Shown: piece by piece, positions 24,693-32,936 of the stretch
How the letters are laid out: every line of letters begins with the position of its first letter
Numbering within the stretch: the first letter of the stretch is position 1
Source: Microcella sp.
GTDB taxonomy: Bacteria; Actinomycetota; Actinomycetes; Actinomycetales; Microbacteriaceae
Length of the DNA: 64,000 nt
NCBI RefSeq assembly: GCF_025808395.1
Contig: NZ_CP075524.1
Span: forward strand, 1,612,001-1,676,000
Reading direction: 5' to 3'
The notes under the pieces: model-generated
Told to the model about the DNA's origin: nothing
Database searches by the model: none
What the model saw: only the letters and a program-made list of their open reading frames with translations
Translations under genes and position numbers: made by a program

Positions 24693-25400
24693 CTACGTGA
24701 GTCTCCAGCCACGATCGACGTACAGACTCGTACCTGAGACGCCGCGGTTGTCGAGCAAGAAGAGGGTCGCGCCGACGATGTCGGCCATCGTGGCGAGCTT
24801 GCCGCCCGGAGTGCGCGACTCATAGCCCTGCAGCACCGCCGCAGGCTTGTCGGCCCAGAACGGGCTGTCGCCGATGATGCCGGGGTGCAGGCCGTTGACC
24901 CGCATCGGTGCGAGCTCGAGCGCCATCGAGTGCACGAGCCCCTCGACGCCGCCGTTGATCGTGGCGACCGTCGTCGATCCTGGGTACGGCGCGTCTTTCG
25001 CTCGCCCGCCGAAGAGCACGATGCCGGTGTCGACGGTCGGCTCGAGACGGTCGAGCAGCGCGTGCACGGTCTCGGTGTAGCCGACGAGCTTGAGGGTCAC
25101 GAGCCGCCTCGCCCTCGCGATGTCGTACTCGCGCACGGTGTTCGCGTCACGTTCGATCGCGGCGAGCACGAGACCGTCCACCCGCCCGATCGACGCGAGA
25201 CTGCCCGCGATCGTCTCGGGTTCAGAGATGTCGACGCCGATGCCCGTCGCACCCTCACCGATCGAGGCTGCGATGCCCTCGGCCCGCTCCTGCTCGCGCC
25301 CCGTCACGATCACACGATCGCCGCGGGCGACGATCTCCTTCGAGAGCTCGAGACCGATTCCGGATGTTCCGCCGATGACGACGATGGTGCGCTGAGTCAC
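24693..25400 (-). CDS. Atypical short-chain dehydrogenase/reductase family protein
   Basis: A 235-residue Rossmann protein with the cofactor motif IGGTSGIGLELS at residues 8-19. Aligned by eye with classical SDRs (Y-S-A-S-K-A-A-V before EGLVRSLALELAP-RVN), the segment here reads VATINGGVEGLVHSMALELAPMRVN. Tyr is thus replaced by Val and Lys by Asn, so the usual catalytic Tyr-x-x-x-Lys pair is missing. It may use a different acid/base or be a binding protein. The GTG start at 25400 has an AAGGAGGA ribosome site; the 61-residue upstream extension is rejected. It follows the bicupin gene by 40 bp and is probably co-transcribed with it. Confidence 0.82.
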   Translation of the reverse strand: MTQRTIVVIGGTSGIGLELSKEIVARGDRVIVTGREQERAEGIAASIGEGATGIGVDISEPETIAGSLASIGRVDGLVLAAIERDANTVREYDIARARRLVTLKLVGYTETVHALLDRLEPTVDTGIVLFGGRAKDAPYPGSTTVATINGGVEGLVHSMALELAPMRVNGLHPGIIGDSPFWADKPAAVLQGYESRTPGGKLATMADIVGATLFLLDNRGVSGTSLYVDRGWRLT

Positions 25401-25440
25401 TGCTCCTCCTTGAGCGTTCGGGCGTGCGATCGGTGCTGGG

Positions 25441-26337
25441 CTACTCAGAGCCGAGCTTGTCGGTGAGGTAGTTCCAGTCGCGCGCGAAGCGATAGGCGTG
25501 GCGCGCAGGCATCTGGGGCGACTGGGTCTCGAGCCAGCGCACGGGTGCGCCCACGGCCCTGAACGAGTGCACGCACCCCACACCTGCCCAGGCGATGTCG
25601 CCTGGCTTCATGCGCACCTCATAGCCGTCGAACGTGGCATCGACCTCGCCGTCGAGAATGAGATAGGCCTCTTCGAGGGGGTGGTCGTGCGGCCCCGCGA
25701 CACCGTCGGGCTCGTACTGCACCATGAACATCGTGTGCAGCACTGAGCCCAGGTCGCTGTCGACCATCATCTTGAGCGAGATGCCGCTGTAGACGAGCAG
25801 GGCAGTGCGCATGCTCGCCGACTGCGCGAGCAGCTCTTGCGACTGCTTGCCGGGGTTCATCTGCTCGGTCGTGATCGCGCCGAATGAGCGCGTACGAGGG
25901 TCGCGAGGGTCGACCGCGATCGGGGTTCCGGGCGCGATGTCGGGCACCCGATAGGTGTCGTAGCCGTGCTCCTCTCGCGGCGGAGGCGAATAGATGTCGC
26001 TCCACACTGCGGGCACGTCGCCGACCGACGCCCACGAGTGGGGTACACCCAGGGGGATGACGCCGTAGTCACCCGCGACCAGGTGCACGGTGGCCTCCGG
26101 CGTGACGAGCAGCACCTCACCCTCGATGAGGTGAAACGACTCCTCGACAGAGTGAACATGGGTGGGAATCGCGCCGCCGGGTTCGAGGCGCGACATGCCG
26201 AAGTCGGTGTGCGCGGCCCCGTCGTCAAAGCCGACTGCGCGCCAGCGGGTGTAGCCCTCAGAGTCGGGGGCGAGCGCTCCCGGGTGGCGGTAGTCGGCAT
26301 CGTCTCCTGTGCGCACCACGTAGCGCTTCGTCACCAT
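25441..26337 (-). CDS. Bicupin protein (two tandem cupin domains)
   Basis: A 298-residue protein with two cupins. The first motif is THVHSVEESFHLIEGEV near residue 60, followed by IPLGVPHSW. The second is GPHDHPLEEAYLILDGEV near 225, followed by AGVGCVHSF. Each has the His-x-His...Glu...His metal set. Bicupins of similar size include ureidoglycine aminohydrolase, gentisate-type dioxygenases and quercetinases; I cannot choose among them. I start at ATG 26337 (AGAAGGAG just upstream, with GTG one codon later also possible) and not at GTG 26367, which lacks a ribosome site. The operator at 26373-26389 then sits 36 bp upstream. Confidence 0.85.
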   Translation of the reverse strand: MVTKRYVVRTGDDADYRHPGALAPDSEGYTRWRAVGFDDGAAHTDFGMSRLEPGGAIPTHVHSVEESFHLIEGEVLLVTPEATVHLVAGDYGVIPLGVPHSWASVGDVPAVWSDIYSPPPREEHGYDTYRVPDIAPGTPIAVDPRDPRTRSFGAITTEQMNPGKQSQELLAQSASMRTALLVYSGISLKMMVDSDLGSVLHTMFMVQYEPDGVAGPHDHPLEEAYLILDGEVDATFDGYEVRMKPGDIAWAGVGCVHSFRAVGAPVRWLETQSPQMPARHAYRFARDWNYLTDKLGSE

Positions 26338-26372
26338 CGACTCCTTCTGTGTCTGCTCGAGACTCACGTCTC

Positions 26373-26389
26373 GTTAAGCATCAGTGAAC
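26373..26389. promoter_or_regulatory. Island operator, copy 7 (bicupin-SDR unit)
   Basis: GTTAAGCATCAGTGAAC matches GTTCA-N7-TGAAC with one mismatch. It lies 36 bp upstream of the chosen bicupin start. Confidence 0.5.
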
Positions 26390-26416
26390 ATAGTCAATGC
26401 GACTGCATGCACTCTG

Positions 26417-27457
26417 TCAAGAGCGATCGAGGGTTCTGATGAGCAGCTCTGCATTGCGCGGAGACGGAGTGAGCTCACCGCGCTCGACGCTCTCGGCCAG
26501 CCGCAAGACCGCCTCGTTCACGGGGGCGCTGCCCCCGAGCTCAGCGCGCTTCTGCACGATGTAGCCGCTGAAGGCGTCTAACTCGCCACGGCGCCCCTTC
26601 TGCCAGTCTTGCAGCACCGCCACGCGGGTGTCGGGCTGCGAGAAGTGCGAGAGCACCCGATCGAGCAGGTCGAGAGCATACTGATCGTCGTGCGGCATGT
26701 CGCCGATCTCGATGCCGAGACTGGGCCGCATGGTGATGCCGAGGTCGACTGCCAGCGCATAGGCCTCGCGCGACATCGCGTCCATGACAGGGCGAACACC
26801 GCTCATGCCGGCTGCCTCGAGCAGCGGCACCCCGAGCAGCGCCGACGGCAGCATCTCAGGAATGTTGGCCATCAGCTTCATCCACTTCGCCGAGCGGATA
26901 TCGCTGGTCACCTCGACCGCGGCCGCATGCGCCAGCACTCCGGCGACATCCTCGAGGCGACTGGTGCGGTCACCCGAGAGGGTGCCGATCGAGAACCACG
27001 TGTTCTCGGGCGCGACCTGGCGTCGCACGAGGCCCGGCTCTGGCATGTTCGCCGCGATTCCCATCGCGCAGCCGATCGTGCGGTCGGCGCCGACGATCTC
27101 GGCACTGTGATCGATGGTCATCCCGTTCTGCAGGCCGACAAACACCGAGTCGGGGCGCATGAGCGGGCGCATGAGTTCGGCGACCCATCGCGTGTCGTAG
27201 GTCTTGACGCCGGTAAACACCAGGTCGTAGGTCTCGCGCAGTTCGGCCACCTCGCACACGTGAAGCGCTCGAACCTCTGTCACCTGCACGTCGCCGAGCA
27301 CGTCGACGGTGAGGCCATCACTGCGCATCGCCTCGACGTGGGCGGGCCATTGATCGATGAGCGTCACATCGAGGCCCGCACGCACGAGGTCGGCGCTCAC
27401 CGACGCGCCGACCGCGCCGGTTCCGACGACAGCGATCGTCAGGTCTTGCAGCTCCAT
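26417..27457 (-). CDS. Ketopantoate reductase family oxidoreductase, paralogue 3
   Basis: A 346-residue paralogue of the reductases at 20999 and 22024: AVVGTGAVGASVSADLVRAG at the N-terminus, SAKWMKLMAN near residue 195, QDWQKGRRGELDAF near 290. The catalytic Lys, Asn and Glu positions of the family are kept. It is encoded alone, with an operator only 17 bp upstream of its ATG. Three copies under one type of operator suggest three related 2-oxo acid/hydroxy acid conversions, or subunits of one enzyme. Confidence 0.87.
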   Translation of the reverse strand: MELQDLTIAVVGTGAVGASVSADLVRAGLDVTLIDQWPAHVEAMRSDGLTVDVLGDVQVTEVRALHVCEVAELRETYDLVFTGVKTYDTRWVAELMRPLMRPDSVFVGLQNGMTIDHSAEIVGADRTIGCAMGIAANMPEPGLVRRQVAPENTWFSIGTLSGDRTSRLEDVAGVLAHAAAVEVTSDIRSAKWMKLMANIPEMLPSALLGVPLLEAAGMSGVRPVMDAMSREAYALAVDLGITMRPSLGIEIGDMPHDDQYALDLLDRVLSHFSQPDTRVAVLQDWQKGRRGELDAFSGYIVQKRAELGGSAPVNEAVLRLAESVERGELTPSPRNAELLIRTLDRS

Positions 27458-27473
27458 CGCCGACTCCTCAAGC

Positions 27474-27490
27474 GTTCAGTAAAGGTGAAC
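27474..27490. promoter_or_regulatory. Island operator, copy 8 (reductase 3)
   Basis: GTTCAGTAAAGGTGAAC, a perfect 5-7-5 inverted repeat and the best example of the motif. It lies 17 bp upstream of the start codon. It marks the right end of the island, since the next gene, rlmB, is housekeeping. Confidence 0.6.
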
Positions 27491-27520
27491 ACTGTGAGAA
27501 TACACACGGGCGTCTGCCCG

Positions 27521-28516
27521 CTACAACGCCGAACGCCTCCGCGACACCTCATACAGCGCGACGCTCGCCGCGATGCCGGCGTTGAGCGACTCGGTCGCCG
27601 CCGAGATCGGAATCGACACGATCGCGTCGCAGGTCTCGGTGACGAGCCGAGAGAGGCCTTTGCCCTCGCTGCCCACGACGATGACCAGAGGGCGATCGGC
27701 GAGCTCGAGGTCGGGCAGCATCATGTCGCCGTCGCCGTCGAGACCGAGCACGAAGACCCCCTCGGCCTTCATCGACTTGAGGGTCTGCGTGAGGTTCGGC
27801 GCCATGGCGACGGGGGTGCGGGCCGCGGCACCCGCCGACGTCTTCCACGCCGCCGCCGTCACGCCGACCGAGCGACGCTGCGGCACGATGACGCCGTGGC
27901 CTCCGAACGCCGCCGTCGACCGGATGATCGCACCCAGATTGCGCGGATCTGTCACACCATCGAGCGCCACCAGCAGGGGCGTCTGCCCGCGGTCGATCGC
28001 GCGTGACACGAGATCGAGCGGATGCGCGTACTCGTACGCCGGCACGGTGATCGCGATGCCCTGGTTGACCGAGTTCTCACCCGTCATGCGGTCGAGCTCG
28101 GGGCGCATGATCTCGAGCACCGCGATGCCGCGCTTCGTCGCGAGCGAGAGCGACTCTTTCACGCGGTCGTCCATCTCGATGCGCGAGGCGATGTAGAGCG
28201 TGCTCGCCGGCACCTTCGCGCGCAGTGCCTCGAGCACCGAGTTGCGGCCGCTCACGACCTCTGAGTCGTTGTTCTTCTTCGGCGAGCGCGCCCGGCCCTG
28301 CTGGCCGCCGCCGCTGCTGCCCGACCCGCCGGAGCGCGAACGCGCGGCTGCGAGCCGATCGTTCGCCGCCTTGCGCTTGCCCGCCGGGTGCCACGAGCGG
28401 TCTTCGGCCTTCGGGGTCGGCCCACGACCCTCGAGCGCCTGCCTGCCTTGGCCGCCCGACCCCACCGTGGGGCCCTTCTTCTTCTTGCTGGCGCCGGGGC
28501 GCCCTGGCTTAGCCAT
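27521..28516 (-). CDS. rlmB: 23S rRNA 2'-O-methyltransferase, TrmH/RlmB family
   Basis: A 331-residue SPOUT methyltransferase, probably acting on a guanosine of 23S rRNA. Residues 1-85 are a basic, Gly/Ser/Lys-rich extension common in actinobacterial members. An L30e-like substrate domain begins at SGRNSVLEAL. The knotted catalytic domain has DGVTDPRNLGAIIRS, VVGSEGKGL and IPISAATESLNAGIAASV, the three SpoU motifs. I start at ATG 28516; the open frame continues far upstream through cysS in another frame and is not coding. It overlaps the cysS stop by 8 bases, forming an operon with cysS and ispDF. Confidence 0.93.
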   Translation of the reverse strand: MAKPGRPGASKKKKGPTVGSGGQGRQALEGRGPTPKAEDRSWHPAGKRKAANDRLAAARSRSGGSGSSGGGQQGRARSPKKNNDSEVVSGRNSVLEALRAKVPASTLYIASRIEMDDRVKESLSLATKRGIAVLEIMRPELDRMTGENSVNQGIAITVPAYEYAHPLDLVSRAIDRGQTPLLVALDGVTDPRNLGAIIRSTAAFGGHGVIVPQRRSVGVTAAAWKTSAGAAARTPVAMAPNLTQTLKSMKAEGVFVLGLDGDGDMMLPDLELADRPLVIVVGSEGKGLSRLVTETCDAIVSIPISAATESLNAGIAASVALYEVSRRRSAL

Positions 28517-29924
28517 CGATACTCCAGTCGGTTGCCGTCGGTGTGTCTTCGAGCACGATGCCGGCCGCGGCAAAGTCGTCACGAATGCGGTCTGCGGTGG
28601 CGAAGTCGCGCGACTCGCGGGCGGCGCGACGCTCGGCGAGCATCCGTTCCACCAGGTGCGCAAGGGCCCGCCTCGCCGACGCAGCTGCATCAGGATGCTC
28701 GGCCGCGTCGTCGAGACCCAGCACGTCGACCATCGCCTCGACCGCCGTGAGCGCTGCCTCGACCGCCGCGTCGTCGCCCGCATCGAGCGCCGAATTGCCC
28801 GCACGAACCGTCTCGTGCAGCACGGCGAGCGCGTGCGGCACCGCGAGGTCGTCATCGAGTGCAGCGGCGAACCCGGCGGGCACTCTGTCATCGATCGAGG
28901 CGGCCTCGGTGGTCGCTGGGGTGTCGAGCCGCTTGCGGGCCCGTGCGCGAAACGACTCGATGCGGCCGAGCGCCTCGCGCGCCTCGTCGAGCGAGGTCGG
29001 GGTGTAGTCGATCGTCGAGCGGTAGTGCGCAGACCCGAGCCAGTAGCGCACGACAGCGGGTCGATGAGTCGCGAGCAGGTCGGCCGCGAACACCGAGTTG
29101 CCGAGCGACTTCGACATCTTCTGCCCGCCGACCGTGACGAGGCCGTTGTGAACCCAGTGCCGCGCGAAGCCATGACCAGCCGCGCTCGACTGCGCGAGCT
29201 CGTTCTCGTGGTGCGGAAAACGCAGATCGAGCCCGCCGCCGTGAATGTCGAACGCCTCGCCGAGATAGCGGGCGGCCATGGCCGAGCACTCGATGTGCCA
29301 CCCGGGCCGACCTCGACCCCACGGCGAGTTCCAGTGCGCGCTCGACGGCTCGTCGGGCTTGGCGCCCTTCCAGAGGGCGAAATCGCGCGGGTCGCGCTTG
29401 GCGCGCGGCGGGGCATCGCCCGCGTCTTCCATGTCGTCGGGGCTCTGCCTCGTGAGCTCGCCGTACCGCGGCCAGCTGCGCACGTCGAAGTAGACGTCGC
29501 CGCTGGCGTCGTCGGCCGGGTAGGCGTGGCCGCGCTCGATGAGCTCGGCGATGATGGCGTGCATCTGCTCGATGCTCGCCGTCGCCCTCGGCTCGTAGGT
29601 GGGCGGCAGAATGCCGAGAGCACGATACCCGGCGGTGAAGTCGAGCTCGACCCGGTATGCCACGGCGTACCACGGCTCGTCTGGCGTCTCGGCGGCCAGA
29701 ATCTTGTCGTCGATGTCGGTGACGTTGCGAATGAAGGTCACCGTGTAGCCCCTGGCCGTCAACCATCGGCGCCACAGGTCGTAGGCGAGTGCGCTGCGCA
29801 GGTGGCCGATGTGGGGTGCCGACTGCACCGTCGGCCCGCACACGTACATGCCGACGTGACCGTCGACCCGTGTTTCGAGGTCGACGACGGCCTGCTGCAG
29901 GCTGTCGTAGAGGCGCACGGTCAC
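28509..29924 (-). CDS. cysS: Cysteinyl-tRNA synthetase
   Basis: A 471-residue class I aminoacyl-tRNA synthetase that charges tRNA-Cys. The HIGH motif appears as HIGHLRSAL near residue 36 and the KMSKS loop as KMSKSLGN near 270. Zinc-ligand Cys are seen in YVCGPTVQ and HIECSAM. GTG start at 29924. It lies between ispDF (22-bp gap) and rlmB (8-bp overlap), an arrangement common in actinobacteria. Confidence 0.97.
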   Translation of the reverse strand: MTVRLYDSLQQAVVDLETRVDGHVGMYVCGPTVQSAPHIGHLRSALAYDLWRRWLTARGYTVTFIRNVTDIDDKILAAETPDEPWYAVAYRVELDFTAGYRALGILPPTYEPRATASIEQMHAIIAELIERGHAYPADDASGDVYFDVRSWPRYGELTRQSPDDMEDAGDAPPRAKRDPRDFALWKGAKPDEPSSAHWNSPWGRGRPGWHIECSAMAARYLGEAFDIHGGGLDLRFPHHENELAQSSAAGHGFARHWVHNGLVTVGGQKMSKSLGNSVFAADLLATHRPAVVRYWLGSAHYRSTIDYTPTSLDEAREALGRIESFRARARKRLDTPATTEAASIDDRVPAGFAAALDDDLAVPHALAVLHETVRAGNSALDAGDDAAVEAALTAVEAMVDVLGLDDAAEHPDAAASARRALAHLVERMLAERRAARESRDFATADRIRDDFAAAGIVLEDTPTATDWSIDG

Positions 29925-29946
29925 CGGGTAAGCCTACCGGCGGGGT

Positions 29947-31128
29947 CTATGACCGCAGCAGCGCGGTCGCGATCGCGGCGACACCTTCGGCGCGGCCGGT
30001 GAAGCCGAGACCGTCGCTTGTCGTCGCGGCGACGCTCACGGGAGCGCCGAGCACGCGGCTGAGCAGCGCCTCGACCTCGTGCCTGCGGGCGGCGAAGCGC
30101 GGTCGCTGGGCGACCACCTGCACCGCGACGTTCACCACGTCGAACCCCGCGTCGCGCAGCAGGTCGAGGGTCGCGGTGAGAAAGACCTCACCCCGGGCAT
30201 CCGTGAACCGAGGGTCGTCCACCCCGAATCGCGACCCGATGTCGCCCAGGCCGGCGGCAGACAGCAGTGCGTCGCACACCGCGTGACTGATCGCGTCGCC
30301 GTCGCTGTGGCCGGCGAGCCCGGGTTCGTCTGGCCAGTACAGCCCGCCGAGCCACAGGGGTCGCGCATCGTCGTAGGCGTGCACGTCGATGCCGACACCC
30401 GTGCGCACCGAGGGCCTGTCGTCGCTGACGAGCTGCTGCGCCCGCCTGAGATCCCACGGAGTGGTCACCTTGAACGCGCGGTCGTCACCGAGCACCGTCA
30501 CAACGGGATGCCCTGCCGAGGCATACACGCTCGCATCGTCAGTGTGCTCGGCATCGGGCTGCACCGACTCGAGCGCGGCGCGGTACGCGTCGAGCGGAAA
30601 ACCCTGAGGCGTCTGGATCGACGCGAGCTCGGCGCGATCGACCTGCTCGACGACCGCGCCGTCGGGGTCGCGGCGCGCAATGGTGTCGACGACGGGCAGT
30701 GCGGGAATCACTCCCCCAGCGCTGTCGCGCACTCGTGCGACCACGCGCTCGAAGACGTCGACGGGGGTGAAGGCGCGTGCCGCGTCATGAATGAGCACGG
30801 TCTCGACGCCCGGCGTGACGGCGCTGACACCCGCACGCACCGACGCGAGCCGGCTGTCGCCGCCGACGACGACGGTGACCGAGTCGCGCGCCGGGCCGGC
30901 CGAGCGCCGCGCGATGGCCGCTGCCTCGTCGCGGTGCGACGAGGGCGCCACGACGACCACGTGGGCCGGCTCGGGCATCGCGAAGACGGCATCGAGAGCG
31001 TGCTCGAGCAGTGTGCGGCCGCCGACCGGCACGAATGCCTTCGGCTCGGCACGACCGAGGCGGGTTCCGCTGCCTGCAGCGACGACGACCACGGCGAGCC
31101 GCGGCGCACCGACAGCGAGCTCGGTCAC
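29947..31128 (-). CDS. ispDF: Bifunctional IspD/IspF enzyme of the MEP isoprenoid pathway
   Basis: A 393-residue fusion. The N-terminal half is 2-C-methyl-D-erythritol 4-phosphate cytidylyltransferase (AAGSGTRLG near residue 17, KAFVPVGGRTLLEHAL). The C-terminal half is 2-C-methyl-D-erythritol 2,4-cyclodiphosphate synthase (GVGIDVHAY near 240, GHSDGDAISHAVCDALL with metal ligands, then TSDGLGFTGRAEG). The fusion joins steps 3 and 5 of the pathway; the IspE step is elsewhere. The GTG start at 31128 is chosen because the longer frame overlaps carD and is Arg/Ser-rich. It follows carD by 10 bp. Confidence 0.95.
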   Translation of the reverse strand: MTELAVGAPRLAVVVVAAGSGTRLGRAEPKAFVPVGGRTLLEHALDAVFAMPEPAHVVVVAPSSHRDEAAAIARRSAGPARDSVTVVVGGDSRLASVRAGVSAVTPGVETVLIHDAARAFTPVDVFERVVARVRDSAGGVIPALPVVDTIARRDPDGAVVEQVDRAELASIQTPQGFPLDAYRAALESVQPDAEHTDDASVYASAGHPVVTVLGDDRAFKVTTPWDLRRAQQLVSDDRPSVRTGVGIDVHAYDDARPLWLGGLYWPDEPGLAGHSDGDAISHAVCDALLSAAGLGDIGSRFGVDDPRFTDARGEVFLTATLDLLRDAGFDVVNVAVQVVAQRPRFAARRHEVEALLSRVLGAPVSVAATTSDGLGFTGRAEGVAAIATALLRS

Positions 31129-31138
31129 GAGCAGTGGG

Positions 31139-31621
31139 CTACGAGGCGAGAACCTCGTCGAGAACCGTCGAGGCCTTCTCTTCGTCGGTCTTCTCGGCGA
31201 GAGCGAGCTCACTGATCAGAATCTGACGGGCCTTCGCGAGCATGCGCTTCTCGCCCGCGCTGAGCCCGCGATCTTGGTCGCGGCGCCACAGGTCGCGCAC
31301 CACTTCAGACACCTTGATGACGTCGCCCGAGGCGAGCTTCTCGAGGTTGGCCTTGTAGCGGCGCGACCAGTTGGTGGGCTCTTCGGTGAAGGGGGCGCGC
31401 AGCACCTCGAACACCTTGTCGAGGCCCTCTTGCCCGATCACGTCGCGAACGCCGACGAGGTCGACGTTCTCGGCCGGAACCTCGATCGTCAAGTCGCCTT
31501 GCGTGACGTTGAGCTTGAGGTAGAGCTTCTCTTCACCTCGGATGGTTCGGTTCTTGACTTCGATGATCGTGGCAGCCCCGTGATGGGGGTAGACGACAGT
31601 CTCGCCGACCTGGAAAAGCAT
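31139..31621 (-). CDS. carD: CarD-family RNA polymerase-binding regulator
   Basis: A 160-residue protein. The N-terminal RNA polymerase-interacting domain begins MLFQVGETVVYPHHGAATI, and the C-terminal helical DNA-binding part holds the Trp motif NWSRRYKANLEKL. CarD binds the polymerase beta subunit and stabilises open promoter complexes at rRNA and many other promoters. The ATG at 31621 follows GGAAGGACC, and a minus-strand TAGACT -10 box lies at 31649-31654. Length and motifs are normal for the family. Confidence 0.95.
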   Translation of the reverse strand: MLFQVGETVVYPHHGAATIIEVKNRTIRGEEKLYLKLNVTQGDLTIEVPAENVDLVGVRDVIGQEGLDKVFEVLRAPFTEEPTNWSRRYKANLEKLASGDVIKVSEVVRDLWRRDQDRGLSAGEKRMLAKARQILISELALAEKTDEEKASTVLDEVLAS

Positions 31622-31765
31622 GGATGGTGGTCCTTCCGCAGAACCTCCAGTCTACCACAGCGATCTCACAGCATGGAGGGCCGAGGCGGGCCCCTCGGGG
31701 CCGCCGCCGCCCTCGGGGCTGGCTAGACTAGAGGGGTACTCGGCGCGCACATCTGGAGGCTATTC

Positions 31766-32233
31766 GTGAAATCTCGGCTCGCGGCTTCGATCGCGCTCGC
31801 GGCAGCCCTGCTCATCGGAACGACGGGGTGCACGTTCTTCTCGCCGATCGCGACCCAGAAGGTCTACGACCCGAGCGACGGCGTCGGCGCCGAGGTGGGC
31901 GATCTGCTCATCCGCAACGCCATGCTCATCGGTGACGACCCCGAGAACCTCAGCCTCGTCGTGACCATCGTGAACCGTTCTGACAGTGATCGACGGCTCT
32001 CGGTGCAGTGGGCCTCGGGCGGCGAGCGCATTACCGAGTCGATGTTCGTGAACGCCAATGGGCGCACTGCGTTCGGCGGCCCCGACCAAGATCAGGTGCT
32101 TGTCACGGGCAGCACCGACGTGATCGGCGGGCTCGTGCCGCTCTTCTTCAGCTACGGAACGGCACCCGGCGTCGAGGTTCTCGTGCCCGTGCTCGACGGC
32201 AGCCTGCCCGAGTACGAGCTGTTCGTTCCCTGA
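31766..32233 (+). CDS. Hypothetical secreted lipoprotein
   Basis: A 155-residue protein with a Lys/Arg start, a hydrophobic signal and a Cys at residue 22 in GTTGCTF, a plausible lipobox though without Leu at -3. The rest looks like a small beta-rich domain (LSLVVTIVNRSDSDRRLSV). A similar protein is found next to carD or regX3 in related actinomycetes, from memory; no function is known. GTG start with TGGAGG ribosome site; a TAGACT -10 box lies at 31724-31729. It converges on regX3. Confidence 0.75.
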   Translation: MKSRLAASIALAAALLIGTTGCTFFSPIATQKVYDPSDGVGAEVGDLLIRNAMLIGDDPENLSLVVTIVNRSDSDRRLSVQWASGGERITESMFVNANGRTAFGGPDQDQVLVTGSTDVIGGLVPLFFSYGTAPGVEVLVPVLDGSLPEYELFVP

Positions 32234-32255
32234 GCCCGCGTCAGATCCAGCGACA

Positions 32256-32936
32256 TCAGTCTTCGAAGCGGTAGCCGAGTCCGCGCACGGTGACGAGCAT
32301 CTGCGGATTCGAGGGGTCGGTCTCGATCTTCGACCGGATGCGCTTGACGTGCACATCGAGCGTCTTCGTGTCACCGAAGTAGTCGGCACCCCACACGCGG
32401 TCGATGAGCTGACCGCGCGTCAGCACGCGCCCGGCGTTGCGCAGCAGCAGTTCGAGCAGCTCGAACTCTTTCAGCGGCATCGCGATCTCGCGGCCCTCGA
32501 CCGTCACCTGGTGCTTGTCGACATCCATGCGCACCGTGCCCGCCGTGAGCACGCCGTCATCGATGTCGCTGTCGTCGGTCTGACGACGCAGCACCGCCCG
32601 GATGCGCGCGAGCAGTTCGCGAGTCGAGTACGGCTTCGTGACGTAGTCGTCTGCCCCCAGCTCGAGCCCCACGACGATGTCGACCTCGCTGTCTTTCGCC
32701 GTCAGCATGATGATCGGCACACTCGAGCGCTGCCGCAGCTCGCGGCACACCTCGGTGCCCGACATGCCCGGCAGCATGAGGTCGAGCAGCACGAGGTCGG
32801 CGCCCGATTGCTCGAACGTCGACACCGCGGCGAGCCCGTCGTCGACCACGGTGGTCTCGTAGCCTTCGCGGGTCAACAGGTATGAGAGCGGCTCAGACAG
32901 CGCCGGCTCGTCTTCGACAATGAGAATGCGGGTCAT
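32256..32936 (-). CDS. regX3: Response regulator of the OmpR family, RegX3-like
   Basis: A 226-residue regulator. The receiver domain has the acidic pair near residue 9, the phosphorylated Asp in LVLLDLMLPGMSG near 52 and the conserved Lys in VTKPYSTREL. The C-terminal winged helix ends GYRFED. Together with the overlapping senX3 gene and the divergent phoU, this is the phosphate-responsive pair of actinobacteria. GTTCACC-type boxes upstream of phoU, ppk and both pst operons are its probable targets. Confidence 0.92.
   Translation of the reverse strand: MTRILIVEDEPALSEPLSYLLTREGYETTVVDDGLAAVSTFEQSGADLVLLDLMLPGMSGTEVCRELRQRSSVPIIMLTAKDSEVDIVVGLELGADDYVTKPYSTRELLARIRAVLRRQTDDSDIDDGVLTAGTVRMDVDKHQVTVEGREIAMPLKEFELLELLLRNAGRVLTRGQLIDRVWGADYFGDTKTLDVHVKRIRSKIETDPSNPQMLVTVRGLGYRFED

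Noticed and set aside
28517..29623. Extension of rlmB into a 700-codon frame
   Set aside because: The extra part is a Ser/Arg-rich alternative frame of cysS.
28200..30002. 600-codon plus-strand frame opposite rlmB and cysS
   Set aside because: Arg/Gly/Val-rich shadow frame spanning two real genes; no family-like sequence or ribosome site.
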